Origin: Lysinibacillus irui
GTDB taxonomy: Bacteria > Bacillota > Bacilli > Bacillales_A > Planococcaceae
Length of the DNA: 64,000 nt
Assembly (NCBI RefSeq): GCF_028877475.1
Contig: NZ_CP113527.1
Span: 1,233,501-1,297,500 of the forward strand
Reading direction: 5' to 3'
A program made the translations under genes and the position numbers. Shown piece by piece: positions 8,339 through 17,603 of the stretch (its first letter is position 1; every line of letters starts with the position of its first letter). A model generated the notes under the pieces. The model did not search any database. It had not been told where the DNA came from and was given only the letters and a program-made list of their open reading frames with translations.

Positions 8339-8872
8339 TTGGAGAAAAAGAAAAAGCGACTCGTACTGCGAACGGTCATTTTAGCCGTGCTGGCATTGGC
8401 AATTGGGTACACGGTTTATGGAACAGCAACAAAGGAAAAAGTAGAGTTAGTGGCAGTAGGGTCTGAAGCACCTGACTTCACGTTAGTAGATTTAAATGGT
8501 GAAAAACATAAATTGTCTGATTATAAAGGACAAGGGGTATTTTTAAACTTCTGGGGAACTTGGTGTAAGCCTTGTGAGAAGGAAATGCCTGCGATGGATA
8601 ATCAGTATCAAGTGTTTAAAGATCAAGGTGTACAAACATTAGCTGTTAATATTGCGCAAACAGACTTTGAAGTGCAGAATTTTGTCGATCGTTATAATTT
8701 ATCATTCCCAGTAGTCATTGACAAAACGAAAAGTGTTATGACTGCATACAATGTAGGTCAATTACCTGCTACAGTGTTAATTGATCCAGAAGGCAAAGTA
8801 GCGAAAATTATCACAGGTGAAATGACGGAGGAAAATATCGCTTCGTTCATGGAATTAGTGAAGCCGAAATAA
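8339..8872 (+). CDS. resA: Thiol-disulfide oxidoreductase ResA
   Basis: A membrane-anchored thioredoxin-like protein, 177 residues, that reduces the haem-binding cysteines of apocytochrome c outside the membrane. A basic N-terminus and one membrane helix (about residues 8-28) are followed by the thioredoxin fold with FWGTWCKPCEKE (C76, C79); the CEPC/CKPC-type motif and a downstream QLPATVLIDP cis-proline loop fit ResA. The start is TTG at 8339, 8 bases after AGGGGG. It opens the resABC cytochrome c maturation operon. Confidence 0.93.
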   Translation: MEKKKKRLVLRTVILAVLALAIGYTVYGTATKEKVELVAVGSEAPDFTLVDLNGEKHKLSDYKGQGVFLNFWGTWCKPCEKEMPAMDNQYQVFKDQGVQTLAVNIAQTDFEVQNFVDRYNLSFPVVIDKTKSVMTAYNVGQLPATVLIDPEGKVAKIITGEMTEENIASFMELVKPK

Positions 8873-8885
8873 GGAGTAAATGACG

Positions 8886-10562
8886 ATGGAAAATATCATT
8901 TGTGCTTGTGGTCATAGTAACCCATACGGCACGAAGCTCTGTGAGAAATGTGGTCGTCCTTTAACCGAAGAAGAAAAGCAAAATAAAGTAGTTGATATGC
9001 GATATGATGGCATGGCCATTCGTTCAAAAACATACAACAAATCTATCATCGATAAAATATGGAATTTCTTCTCGAGTGTTAAAGTTGGTATTACCTTAAT
9101 TATTATCACATTGATTGCTGCTTCAATCGGAACATTACTACCACAAGAGTTTTACGTAAAAGCTTCTGATATGGAGAAAGGAGCTTATTACGCAGACGTA
9201 TATGGTACATTCGGTAAAATTTATTACACGTTAGGCTTATCGGATTTATATAGCTCATGGTGGTTCCAAATTTTAGTTGGTATGCTGGCTGTGTCGATAA
9301 TCGTAGCGAGTCTTGACCGAGGAATTCCACTTTATAAATCATTAAAAAATCAACGTGTGAAAAGACATGAAAGCTTTATGAAGCGTCAGCGCATTGTCGC
9401 GGAAGGGCAAGTGACTGGTAGTGCAGAGGAAACGCTTGATAAAGTAGCACAAAAAATGACTGAGATGAGATATTCTGTTCGTCGAGATGGTAGCGCTCTC
9501 TTAGCTGAAAAAGGACGCTTTTCTCGTTACGGCCCGTACATAAACCATGTCGGTCTCATTATTTTTTTAGGTGGAGTCATGCTACGTCTTGTCCCGGGCT
9601 TCTATGTCGATGAATCGATTTGGGTTCGTGAGGGAGAGACACGTGCTATTACTGGCATGGACGGTTATTTCATTGAAAACCGTGATTTCATTTTAGAGAC
9701 TCATGATAATAAACCACAGGGAGAGCAAGTCAAACAGGGTGTGAATGTTGTTGCGAAAAATTTCCAAACAGATATTACACTATACAAACAGCCTGATGAC
9801 GCACTACCAGGTGATACAGAAAATCTAGAAAAAGTAAAAGATTATTCGATTCGTGTAAACCATCCTTTAAAAGAAGATGGCTTCGCTCTTTACCAAATGG
9901 ATTATCGTCTAAATGAATTAAAACAAATGAATTTTGAATTAATCAATAAGTCGACAGAAAAATCACTTGGTAAAGTAGAAATTGATTTAACTAATCCTAA
10001 AAAAGAATACGATTTAGGTAATGGTTCTTCAGTACAAATTCTTGTTTATACACCAGATTTTGATGGGTTTGAAAACGGAGAGCCACAAACAAAAACTTCA
10101 ATTCCAAATAATCCAGCATTTTTATTTAAAATGACAACGCCAGAAACACCAGAAGGCGAAGTAAGTTTTGTTGAAATTATGCAACCTCCGTTAGAGCCGC
10201 TTGGTGAAAATAAGTACAGAATGAAGTTTGCAGCAGCAGAGATGCGTGATATGTCAGGTATTACGGTCCGTAAAGATAGTACAATTCCTATTTTATTTGT
10301 CGGGGGTGTCATCTTTATGATTGGTGTTGTGATAGGTTCTTACTGGAATCACAGACGTTTATGGCTTCAAGTAGAACCAGATGGCCGCGTGTTAATGGCT
10401 GCCCATGTCAATAAAAATATGTTCAGCATGAAAAAGGATTTAGATGCTGTAACAGCCTTTGCTACATTGCCTCCGTATATAGACCAGTTAGAGAAAAATG
10501 AGGCTAGCGAAGAGTCCACAAATGGTGGCAATAAAGAAAAGGAAGGTGACAACACCTTATGA
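8886..10562 (+). CDS. resB: Cytochrome c biogenesis protein ResB
   Basis: ResB (Ccs1) together with ResC forms the System II haem export and cytochrome c synthase. The 558-residue product begins with a zinc-ribbon-like cysteine cluster ([15 protein letters not shown]), then membrane helices near residues 60-85 and 125-147, a third after [16 protein letters not shown], a large extracellular domain, and a last helix near 475-495. I chose the ATG at 8886, 9 bases after AAGGAG; the ATG at 8880 is only 3 bases from it. The 3' end overlaps resC by ATGA. Confidence 0.92.
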   Translation: MENIICACGHSNPYGTKLCEKCGRPLTEEEKQNKVVDMRYDGMAIRSKTYNKSIIDKIWNFFSSVKVGITLIIITLIAASIGTLLPQEFYVKASDMEKGAYYADVYGTFGKIYYTLGLSDLYSSWWFQILVGMLAVSIIVASLDRGIPLYKSLKNQRVKRHESFMKRQRIVAEGQVTGSAEETLDKVAQKMTEMRYSVRRDGSALLAEKGRFSRYGPYINHVGLIIFLGGVMLRLVPGFYVDESIWVREGETRAITGMDGYFIENRDFILETHDNKPQGEQVKQGVNVVAKNFQTDITLYKQPDDALPGDTENLEKVKDYSIRVNHPLKEDGFALYQMDYRLNELKQMNFELINKSTEKSLGKVEIDLTNPKKEYDLGNGSSVQILVYTPDFDGFENGEPQTKTSIPNNPAFLFKMTTPETPEGEVSFVEIMQPPLEPLGENKYRMKFAAAEMRDMSGITVRKDSTIPILFVGGVIFMIGVVIGSYWNHRRLWLQVEPDGRVLMAAHVNKNMFSMKKDLDAVTAFATLPPYIDQLEKNEASEESTNGGNKEKEGDNTL

Positions 10563-11740
10563 GTTTGATTGACCTAAGTGGAAACCTATTATTTGTAGCA
10601 TTTATTGCTTATTTAGTTGCAACATTATTATTTGGTGGCTCCATTAAGCAAGCGAATGCTACTGGTAAGAATACAGGAAAATGGGGTAAGCTTGCCATTG
10701 TTGTAACAATTATTGGTTTCCTTTCTCAGCTTGGCTATTTTATTACGCGTTGGATCTATACAGGTCATGCGCCAGTAAGTAATATGTTTGAATTTACAAC
10801 GGCATTTGGTATGTTCATTGTAGGCGCGTTTATCTTAATTTATTTTATTTATCGTTTGACTGCACTTGGATTAGTTGCCTTACCTGTAGCACTTTTAATT
10901 ATTGCCTATGCCGCGATGTTCCCAAAAGAAGTAAGTCCATTAGTACCTTCCTTACAAAGTCATTGGTTAACCATTCATGTTATAACGGCAGCATTAGGGC
11001 AATCTATTTTAGCCATTAGTGCTGTGGCAGGACTTATTTACTTATTAAAAGTAGTCGATTTAACAAAGCCTTCTAAACAACGTTTTTGGTTAGAAGCCGT
11101 GATGTACTGTCTTGTAGTAGTGGTTGGTTTTGTTGCGGTGACATCTACATTTAGTGCGATGGATTATGAGTCTAGCTATAATTATGTTGATAAAGAAGGA
11201 ACAACGCGAAAAATTATTTATAATTTACCGCCAATTTTCGGTATGAATGAGTATGAAGCTGTTGAAGAACATGGCATGTCACCATTAGTAGAAATGCCAG
11301 CTTTAATTAATGCGAAAAAATTAACAACTGTTGTTTGGTCATTAATGGTAGGATCGGTTTTATATTTATTAATTCGATTAATCGCTCGTCGTCGAATTAG
11401 TGCCATTTTCCAACCACTCGTTAAACGTGTAAATTTACAATTACTTGATGAAATTGGTTATCGTTCAGTGCTAATTGGATTCCCTGTATTCTCCCTAGGT
11501 GCTTTAATCTTTGCGATGATTTGGGCACAAATTGCTTGGAGTCGTTTCTGGGGTTGGGATCCAAAAGAAGTTTGGGCTCTTATTACATGGTTATTCTATG
11601 CGGCATTCCTACATCTGCGACTATCTAAAGGCTGGGAAGGTCGAAAATCTGCTTGGTTAGCATTAATTGGATTCGGGATCATTTTATTCAACCTAATTGC
11701 TGTTAACTTAATTCTTGCAGGTTTACACTCCTATGCATAA
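10559..11740 (+). CDS. resC: Cytochrome c biogenesis protein ResC (CcsA family)
   Basis: A polytopic membrane protein of 393 residues with about eight helices. The haem-handling tryptophan-rich motif [18 protein letters not shown] lies near residue 330, flanked by histidines expected to ligate haem ([10 protein letters not shown] and [10 protein letters not shown]). With ResB it moves haem across the membrane and attaches it to apocytochrome c. Its start overlaps the resB stop by four bases, so the two are translationally coupled. Confidence 0.94.
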   Translation: MSLIDLSGNLLFVAFIAYLVATLLFGGSIKQANATGKNTGKWGKLAIVVTIIGFLSQLGYFITRWIYTGHAPVSNMFEFTTAFGMFIVGAFILIYFIYRLTALGLVALPVALLIIAYAAMFPKEVSPLVPSLQSHWLTIHVITAALGQSILAISAVAGLIYLLKVVDLTKPSKQRFWLEAVMYCLVVVVGFVAVTSTFSAMDYESSYNYVDKEGTTRKIIYNLPPIFGMNEYEAVEEHGMSPLVEMPALINAKKLTTVVWSLMVGSVLYLLIRLIARRRISAIFQPLVKRVNLQLLDEIGYRSVLIGFPVFSLGALIFAMIWAQIAWSRFWGWDPKEVWALITWLFYAAFLHLRLSKGWEGRKSAWLALIGFGIILFNLIAVNLILAGLHSYA

Positions 11741-11752
11741 CCTGTGAAGCAA

Positions 11753-11790
11753 CAAGCCTTTTCGCTGTAGCGAAGAGGCTTTCTTTTCTT
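11753..11790 (+). terminator. Terminator between resC and resD
   Basis: AAGCCTTTTCGCT (11754-11766) faces AGCGAAGAGGCTT (11769-11781) and is followed by TTCTTTTCTTTTC. It would reduce read-through from resABC into resDE and allow separate levels of the two halves. Confidence 0.75.
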
Positions 11791-11855
11791 TTCAATATGT
11801 GTCACACCATGTACAATAGAAGTTAGAGAAAGATTGGAAGAGAGGGATCGTGAAA

Positions 11856-12572
11856 GTGTCAGAAAATATTTCAGTATTAGTAGTAGATGACGAGGATCGT
11901 ATTCGCCGCTTATTAAAAATGTATTTAGAGCGTGAAGGATACCTTGTTGACGAAGCAGAAAATGGTGAACAAGCGATCGAAAAATCTTTAGAAAAAGAGT
12001 ATCACTGTATTTTACTTGATATTATGATGCCTGAAAAAGATGGGCTAGAAGTATGTGCGGAAATTAGAGAACGTGCAGCAACACCGATTATTTTATTAAC
12101 TGCAAAAGGCGAAGAAGCGAATCGTGTACAAGGCTTTGAGCTTGGTGCAGATGATTATATTGTAAAACCGTTTAGTCCTCGTGAGGTCGTATTACGAGTG
12201 AAAGCTATTTTACGTCGTTCACAGGCGTTCTCACCAGCGACAAATGCATCCTCTTCAAAAGATTTAGTGGTATTCCAGCATTTAATGATCGATCATGATG
12301 CACACCGCGTGACAGCAGAGGGAATTGAGGTCAATTTAACACCTAAAGAGTACGAATTATTATACTTCTTAGCGAAATCGCCAGACAAAGTATTTGACCG
12401 TGAACAACTACTAAAAGAGGTTTGGCATTATGACTTCTTTGGTGATTTACGTACAGTTGACACACATGTGAAACGATTACGTGAAAAGCTCAACCGGGTT
12501 TCAGAAAACGCTGCTAAAATGATTGTGACGGTTTGGGGCGTTGGTTACAAATTTGAGGTTGTCAATGAATAG
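11856..12572 (+). CDS. resD: Response regulator ResD
   Basis: An OmpR/PhoB-class regulator that activates aerobic and anaerobic respiration genes. The receiver domain shows VVDDEDR (acidic pocket), LLDIMMPEKDG (phosphorylated Asp), TAKGEE and KPFSPRE; the winged-helix domain contains RLLKEVWHYDFFGDLRTVDTHVKRLREKL and ends VWGVGYKFE. The sequence EEANRVQGFELGADDYIVKPFSPREVVLRVKAILRR is strongly ResD-like. Two GTG starts are possible, 11850 and 11856; AGAGGG lies 9 bases before 11856 and only 3 before 11850, so I prefer 11856. Confidence 0.93.
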   Translation: MSENISVLVVDDEDRIRRLLKMYLEREGYLVDEAENGEQAIEKSLEKEYHCILLDIMMPEKDGLEVCAEIRERAATPIILLTAKGEEANRVQGFELGADDYIVKPFSPREVVLRVKAILRRSQAFSPATNASSSKDLVVFQHLMIDHDAHRVTAEGIEVNLTPKEYELLYFLAKSPDKVFDREQLLKEVWHYDFFGDLRTVDTHVKRLREKLNRVSENAAKMIVTVWGVGYKFEVVNE

Positions 12573-14340
12573 AATATGGAATAGTGTTGTCGGGAAGCTA
12601 TGGGTAACCATATTGCTTCTCGTTTCATTTGTATTATTTGTTTTCACGGTATTGATGCTAGAATTTCTTCAAAACTACCACATGCAGCAAGCGGAAATTT
12701 CATTACGTCAAACGGCTGCAACAGTGGCAAGTATAGTGGACGACAATGAAACAGCAGAATCCACTTCAGAATTATTAAAAGATATATTACCTACAGGGAC
12801 CAATGCATTGATTGCTATAAGTCATGTGGAAGTCTCTTTTGCAATGCAAGAAGGTGTAAATAAAAAAGAAATACAAGACACCATTTTAGCTAACAAATCT
12901 TTCCATGAAGTATTTCAATCTGATGAACCCATTATTAAAGAAATGATGATGCCTTCTTCTACTGTTCCAGAAAAGATGGAATCGTATGTTGTGCTTGGTT
13001 TCCCATTGAATGTTGAAAACGCAGTACATGGAGCTGTCTTCATCTACCAAAGCCCAGATGCGTTACATAAAACGTCTAAGGAAACAACGAAAATTGTCTT
13101 TTTAGCGGCCTTTATAGCATTTGTATTGACAACATTTTTTGCGTTTTTCCTTTCTTCACGTATTACTTCACCGCTTAGAAAAATGCGTGAGTTGGCCTTT
13201 GAAATTGCTAAAGGTAACTTTGAAGCAAAAATGCCAACGACCCAAAATGATGAAATTGGTCAGCTTGCGGTTGCTTTCAACCAAATGGGACGTCAATTAA
13301 AACATAATTTAGAGGTCATCAATCAGGAAAATGAACAGCTTTCAAATATTTTGACATCTATGACAGATGCTGTGATTACATTTAATCGTGACCGTACAAT
13401 ATTATTAAGTAATCCACCAGCCGAACGTCTTATGCAAAAATGGTTTGTCAACAAAGGCTCGCAAAGTGCTAAACCAATTCCACCTGAGCTTTATCATATG
13501 CTTGATCATGTGCTGATGTTTGAGGATAAGTTAGAAGAGGAAATTGAAATGGACGGCAATTATTATACATTTACTATTAGTCCTCTTTATAGTGGAGAAA
13601 TGATACGTGGTGCTGTCGCTGTTATTCGTGATATGACTGAACAACATCGCTTAGAAAAACTAAGATCGGATTTTATTGCGAATGTTTCTCATGAGCTTCG
13701 AACACCGATTGCCATGTTGCAAGGATACTCGGAAGCGTTGATGGATGATGATTTTATTCAAGATCAGGAAGAGCGCAATGAAATTACTAAAATTATTTAT
13801 GATGAATCGAAGCGAATGGGTCGCCTTGTAACAGATTTATTAGATTTGGCACGAATGGAATCAGGGCATATGACCCTCTATAAAGATGAATTACCAATTA
13901 ATTCTACATTTGAACGTATTACTCAAAAATTTGCCCAAGTAGCAAAAGAAAAGCATGTTCGCTTGATCTTTGACAGTGAATTTAACGACGATGCCATGAT
14001 TAATATGGATGAAGATCGCATTGAACAAGTGCTCACAAATTTAGTTGATAATGCATTAAGACATACTGATGAAGGGGCTGTCACTGTAAAGGTTGAACAG
14101 GAGCCAACCTTTGCTAAAATTTCTGTGCAAGATACAGGGCACGGCATTCCACAGGAGGACCTACCATATGTCTTCGAACGTTTTTATAAAGCAGATAAGG
14201 CACGTACTCGCTCTAAAGGAGGAACGGGTCTTGGTTTAGCCATTGCTCGAAATATTGTAAAGGCACATTCAGGTAATATCATGGTAGATAGTGTGCTGAA
14301 AGAAGGTACAACCTTCACGTTTTATTTACCGTTCGATTAA
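12565..14340 (+). CDS. resE: Sensor histidine kinase ResE
   Basis: The membrane kinase partner of ResD, 591 residues. Order of parts: membrane helix near 10-32, extracellular sensor region, second helix near 175-197, HAMP domain ([28 protein letters not shown]), PAS-like domain near 260-360, HisKA with [20 protein letters not shown], and HATPase_c with [10 protein letters not shown] and [13 protein letters not shown]. The start ATG at 12565 overlaps the resD stop by 8 bases; the in-frame upstream codon at 12541 lies inside resD and would add extra residues before the membrane helix. Confidence 0.93.
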   Translation: MNRIWNSVVGKLWVTILLLVSFVLFVFTVLMLEFLQNYHMQQAEISLRQTAATVASIVDDNETAESTSELLKDILPTGTNALIAISHVEVSFAMQEGVNKKEIQDTILANKSFHEVFQSDEPIIKEMMMPSSTVPEKMESYVVLGFPLNVENAVHGAVFIYQSPDALHKTSKETTKIVFLAAFIAFVLTTFFAFFLSSRITSPLRKMRELAFEIAKGNFEAKMPTTQNDEIGQLAVAFNQMGRQLKHNLEVINQENEQLSNILTSMTDAVITFNRDRTILLSNPPAERLMQKWFVNKGSQSAKPIPPELYHMLDHVLMFEDKLEEEIEMDGNYYTFTISPLYSGEMIRGAVAVIRDMTEQHRLEKLRSDFIANVSHELRTPIAMLQGYSEALMDDDFIQDQEERNEITKIIYDESKRMGRLVTDLLDLARMESGHMTLYKDELPINSTFERITQKFAQVAKEKHVRLIFDSEFNDDAMINMDEDRIEQVLTNLVDNALRHTDEGAVTVKVEQEPTFAKISVQDTGHGIPQEDLPYVFERFYKADKARTRSKGGTGLGLAIARNIVKAHSGNIMVDSVLKEGTTFTFYLPFD

Positions 14341-14364
14341 TAACATGTATTGCTATTAATTGGC

Positions 14365-14390
14365 TGTAACTTCTATGAATGTAAGACGAC
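14365..14390 (+). promoter_or_regulatory. Autoregulatory sigma-X-type ECF promoter of sigX
   Basis: TGTAAC (14365-14370) and CGAC (14387-14390) separated by 16 bases match the known sigma-X promoter pattern TGTAAC-N16/17-CGaC. It lies between resE and the sigX start, exactly where the autoregulated promoter is found in B. subtilis. Confidence 0.75.
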
Positions 14391-14418
14391 AAATACTATA
14401 GAACGGGGGTGGAGTGCT

Positions 14419-14952
14419 TTGAATGACTCCGTGTTCCATCGACTATACGATGCATATCACCAGGACGTGTTCCAGTTTTTAATATATTTAGTAAAAAACC
14501 GTACACTCGCTGAAGATTTAGCGCATGAAGTTTATGTACGAGTGTTGCGCTCATATGATCAATTTGCAGGTAACAGCAGTGAGAAGACCTGGCTTTTTGC
14601 TATTGCTAAAAATGTAGCAATTGATCATTTCAGAAAGCAAGCTGTACGCCAAAAGCATTCACTTGATTTCTTTGACTGGGAAACGGAACAGCTCCATTCA
14701 ACCACACCATCACCGGAAGATATGCTACAGGCCAGTGATGAATTTATGCAAGTCGAGTCAGCACTTGAAAACTGTACAGGTGACCAGAAAATGGTCATTA
14801 TTATGCGCTATTTTCAGGATTTATCTATTGCAGAAACTGCGCAAATACTAGATTGGACAGAAGCTAAGGTAAAAACAACCCAGCATCGAGCCATTAAATT
14901 TTTAAGGCAACAGCTACAGCCGATTAAAGAACAGGAGGCGAAACGGCAATGA
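14419..14952 (+). CDS. sigX: ECF RNA polymerase sigma factor SigX
   Basis: A 177-residue extracytoplasmic-function sigma factor that responds to envelope conditions. Region 2 is visible as FHRLYDAYHQDVFQFLIYLVKNRTLAEDLAHEVYVRVLRSY with KTWLFAIAKNVAIDHFRKQ, and region 4 as MVIIMRYFQDLSIAETAQILDWTEAKVKTTQHRAIKFL. I chose TTG at 14419, right after GGGGGTGGAG; the longer frame from 14350 would run through the sigma-X promoter. Position after resE and before an anti-sigma gene matches B. subtilis sigX. It overlaps rsiX by four bases. Confidence 0.92.
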   Translation: MNDSVFHRLYDAYHQDVFQFLIYLVKNRTLAEDLAHEVYVRVLRSYDQFAGNSSEKTWLFAIAKNVAIDHFRKQAVRQKHSLDFFDWETEQLHSTTPSPEDMLQASDEFMQVESALENCTGDQKMVIIMRYFQDLSIAETAQILDWTEAKVKTTQHRAIKFLRQQLQPIKEQEAKRQ

Positions 14953-16235
14953 CGCATAAGCCATTTGATGATGAGCAGCTTGAACATGTATTGAACAATG
15001 CCCCTAAGCTTTCTGACCACCGTTCAAAAGAAGACATATTAAATCGGTTAATGGCAGATGCTCGCTTGCAGGATAATATTCACCTTCAAGAAGCAATTCA
15101 ACAACCAGTAGAGGATGAACAAACTCAGCAACAAAGTAATTCTCTGAAACAAGAAGAACGATCAACCGAATCTAAGTTTCGTAAAATACCATTTTTTATG
15201 AGTGTGGCAGCAGTTTTTGCGTTAACAATACTCGTAGGCTCAATGGTAATGAATAATCAAGCTGAACAGAAAGATCAAGCTAGTACGGCTGAAACAGCTA
15301 CGTACTCTACTTTACAGGAAGATCGTGCTACAAAAGATGCATCTGCGAAGGATGAGGTGCTCCAATCCAATATTGTAACAGAGCATGAGCGTATTTTATC
15401 TTTACGGTCATCTGTCTATGAAGAAGATGTCAAAGATGCTGTTGTCTTTCGTATTGGTTTAGCTGGACGAGACGCAGAAAGTGTTCCTATGACATATGTA
15501 ATTCCAAATGAGCGTGTTGCAACTGATTTTGGAACTGAAAAACCTTCTACTTTACAGATGTATGAAAAATACGCTCCTCAAATAGATGAGGAAGCTAAAG
15601 GGTTTACAGACTATCATCCTTATAAAGGTGAGTTAAAGGAGAAGGAAGATAAGCTTGTTCATGTTTTACCTAAGGACAATGATTATGATGTTGCTTCAGC
15701 TACCGTCAATGAATACAAAGGAACTTTGGAAGATACATTCTCAGATTCTGAATATACAGAAGTAGAGATTCAAAATGAAGATGGTACGCCTTATGAGTTT
15801 TCCCAAGATGGTGAGCCAAGTCAAGCTATGTCATTAACAGGTGCCAAACATTATAATTATTATTTATACAAGGATCCAAATGGAGCAGAATATTTATCTC
15901 CAGATTTCCGTCAAACCTTTGCTAATGTGACAGAGGCACTCACACAGATGAAAAATAAAAATGATGATGTTTATGTGCCAGTTGTTCCTGAAAACGTGAC
16001 ATACACAGTAAAAGAGGAAGCGGATGGTGTAGTCATTACATTTGACATCCCTCTTGATTTAACATCCTTGGAGCCAATTCGAGCTACACAATTAATCGAA
16101 GCCATGATGCTAACTGCTGCTAGCTTTGATCAACAGTTACGCTTAGATAATGTTGTTCAGGAAAGCTGGGAAGGATTCGATTTAAAAAATTATTTGCCAA
16201 AGCCTGTAGGACCAAATAAACAATATATGCCGTAG
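14949..16235 (+). CDS. rsiX: Anti-sigma-X factor RsiX
   Basis: A 428-residue single-pass membrane protein expected to hold SigX inactive. The N-terminal cytoplasmic part (about 80 residues, charged, DDEQLEHVLNNAPKLSDHRSKEDILNRL) would bind the sigma factor; a membrane helix follows near residues 82-102 (FFMSVAAVFALTILVGSMVM), and the rest is extracellular. The sequence is much less conserved than SigX, so the name rests mainly on overlap with sigX and on topology. It is somewhat longer than B. subtilis RsiX. A strong terminator follows. Confidence 0.85.
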   Translation: MTHKPFDDEQLEHVLNNAPKLSDHRSKEDILNRLMADARLQDNIHLQEAIQQPVEDEQTQQQSNSLKQEERSTESKFRKIPFFMSVAAVFALTILVGSMVMNNQAEQKDQASTAETATYSTLQEDRATKDASAKDEVLQSNIVTEHERILSLRSSVYEEDVKDAVVFRIGLAGRDAESVPMTYVIPNERVATDFGTEKPSTLQMYEKYAPQIDEEAKGFTDYHPYKGELKEKEDKLVHVLPKDNDYDVASATVNEYKGTLEDTFSDSEYTEVEIQNEDGTPYEFSQDGEPSQAMSLTGAKHYNYYLYKDPNGAEYLSPDFRQTFANVTEALTQMKNKNDDVYVPVVPENVTYTVKEEADGVVITFDIPLDLTSLEPIRATQLIEAMMLTAASFDQQLRLDNVVQESWEGFDLKNYLPKPVGPNKQYMP

Positions 16236-16247
16236 TCAAAGAGATAA

Positions 16248-16293
16248 AAGAAATAGGGTATTCCTACAACGTAGGAATGCCCTATTTCTTTTT
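16248..16293 (+). terminator. Terminator after rsiX
   Basis: A near-perfect stem of about 18 bases: GAAATAGGGTATTCCTAC, loop aac, GTAGGAATGCCCTATTTC, followed by TTTTT. Confidence 0.88.
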
Positions 16294-16335
16294 GCAATAC
16301 ATACAAATCTAATCGGAATTTTTTGAGCAGAACTA

Positions 16336-16364
16336 TTTACTTTTTCTTAATAATTCATTATAGT
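16336..16364 (+). promoter_or_regulatory. Sigma-A promoter of the FMN riboswitch/ribU unit
   Basis: TTTACT (16336-16341), 17-base spacer, TATAGT (16359-16364). Transcription would start near 16371, about 20 bases before the riboswitch. Confidence 0.6.
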
Positions 16365-16390
16365 AAGGCTGTAGAACAAAATAATATGAT

Positions 16391-16573
16391 TCATCTTCGG
16401 GGCAGGGTGAAAATCCCGACCGGCGGTAATAGAGTTGTAAATCGTTAATGAATTTTCATTAACTCGAGAGATTTATGCTAAACTCTTCAGCCCGCGACCT
16501 GTGCAAATTTTTTTGCATGGCTGACTTGGTGCAATTCCAAGGCCGACAGTTAAAGTCTGGATGGGAGAAGATG
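16391..16573 (+). ncRNA. FMN riboswitch (RFN element)
   Basis: The conserved RFN blocks are present in order: a leading ATCTTCGGGGCAGGGTG, AAATCCCGACCGGCGGTA, GCCCGCGA near 16490, GACTTGGTGCAATTCC and GGCCGACAGT, then the closing strand GGATGGGAGAAGATG. A variable arm between 16430 and 16490 contains an AT-rich hairpin. When FMN binds, the element normally favours the downstream terminator and lowers expression of riboflavin synthesis or uptake genes; here that gene is ribU. Confidence 0.96.
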
Positions 16574-16599
16574 GAGGTACGATCGTCATTCATTGTTAT

Positions 16600-16719
16600 G
16601 AAATAAACTGTGACTGAGCGCTTTTTCGTATGGCTTTAAACGCTGCTCAAAAATAGTTTATATTGACGCCTATTCGTCATGCCTTTCTCCCTTGTGCTTT
16701 AGATGCATAAGGGTTTTTT
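16600..16719 (+). terminator. Riboswitch expression platform with terminator
   Basis: AATAAACT (about 16603) can pair with AGTTTATATT (about 16653), enclosing TGAGCG/CGCTGCTCA; TGACG/CGTCA forms another hairpin near 16663-16678. The terminator itself is CCCTTGTGC (16689-16697) with GCATAAGGG (16705-16713) and six T. The alternate pairings likely carry the on/off decision of the FMN riboswitch. Confidence 0.7.
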
Positions 16720-16790
16720 CATGCTAACAATTGAAAGATCGTCACCTTTCTTCTTGCGAGATTGAATCAGCAAAGAGGAGAGAGTTTTCT

Positions 16791-17378
16791 ATGAAGAAAA
16801 ATGTTAAACTTCAATCGTTTATTACGATTGGTATGCTGAGCAGTATTTCGTTTTTATTAATGCTTTTTAATTTCCCTATTCCGCCTTTCCCAGCATTTTT
16901 GGAAGTGGACTTTAGTGATATGCCTGCCTTACTAGCAGCCATCACAATGGGACCGGTAGCTGGTATTTTAGTAGAATTATTTAAAAATGTGTTGGATTGG
17001 ATTTTCTCAGGTACTCCAACTGGGGTGCCGGTAGGTCATATTGCCAACTTTGCAACAGGTATTTTATTTATTTTGCCAGTAAGCTTTATTTTTAATCGTT
17101 TTAAATCGATTGCGGGCCTTATTGGAGGTTTAGCGACAGGGACAATAGTGATGGCAGTGGGAATGAGCGTTTTAAACTATGCTTTATTTTTACCAATGTA
17201 CACATATTTCCTAGGAATGGAACCAGTTGTAGGAGACTCACTTTATAAAATGATTGTCGCTGGGATTTTACCATTCAACATTGTGAAGGGTATTTTATTA
17301 ACAGCTATTATGGCTTTATTATTTTCAACAATGCGCAAGTGGATCGACCGCCAGCGCTCAATGTATATAACGAAATAA
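16791..17378 (+). CDS. ribU: Riboflavin transporter RibU, ECF substrate-binding subunit
   Basis: A 195-residue membrane protein with about six helices, the S component that binds riboflavin and docks to the shared EcfAAT energy module. Sequence such as LLMLFNFPIPPFPAFLEVDFSDMPALLAAITMGPVAG is characteristic of RibU (FmnP/YpaA). The ATG at 16791 follows AAAGAGGAGAGAG; the frame upstream to 16731 would overlap the end of the leader without a ribosome site. Control by the FMN riboswitch directly upstream supports the substrate. Confidence 0.93.
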   Translation: MKKNVKLQSFITIGMLSSISFLLMLFNFPIPPFPAFLEVDFSDMPALLAAITMGPVAGILVELFKNVLDWIFSGTPTGVPVGHIANFATGILFILPVSFIFNRFKSIAGLIGGLATGTIVMAVGMSVLNYALFLPMYTYFLGMEPVVGDSLYKMIVAGILPFNIVKGILLTAIMALLFSTMRKWIDRQRSMYITK

Positions 17379-17386
17379 TTGAAGAT

Positions 17387-17421
17387 GAACCTCGGGTGGA
17401 TGGACTGCTCGAGGTTTTTTG
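17387..17421 (+). terminator. Terminator after ribU
   Basis: AACCTCG (17388-17394) pairs with CGAGGTT (17410-17416), followed by TTTT. Confidence 0.75.
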
Positions 17422-17603
17422 TGGTTTAAACTGGATGGGAGGTAGCTTGGCTAAAGTGAGAGAGATAAAAATCGGAGCGTAAAAATAGAAAAAAGTAATA
17501 GAAAATGCTAGTAATCTAGTTCTTTATGATTATTACCTAGTCGAAAGGCATATTTTCATGTAAAATAGAGTTGAGTTTAGAATGTTTGAGGAGTTTTGAA
17601 GAG

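Noticed and set aside
14350-14418. Longer N-terminus for SigX starting at 14350
   Set aside because: It would run through the sigma-X promoter and lacks a ribosome site; SigX proteins begin close to the FHRLYDAYHQD segment.
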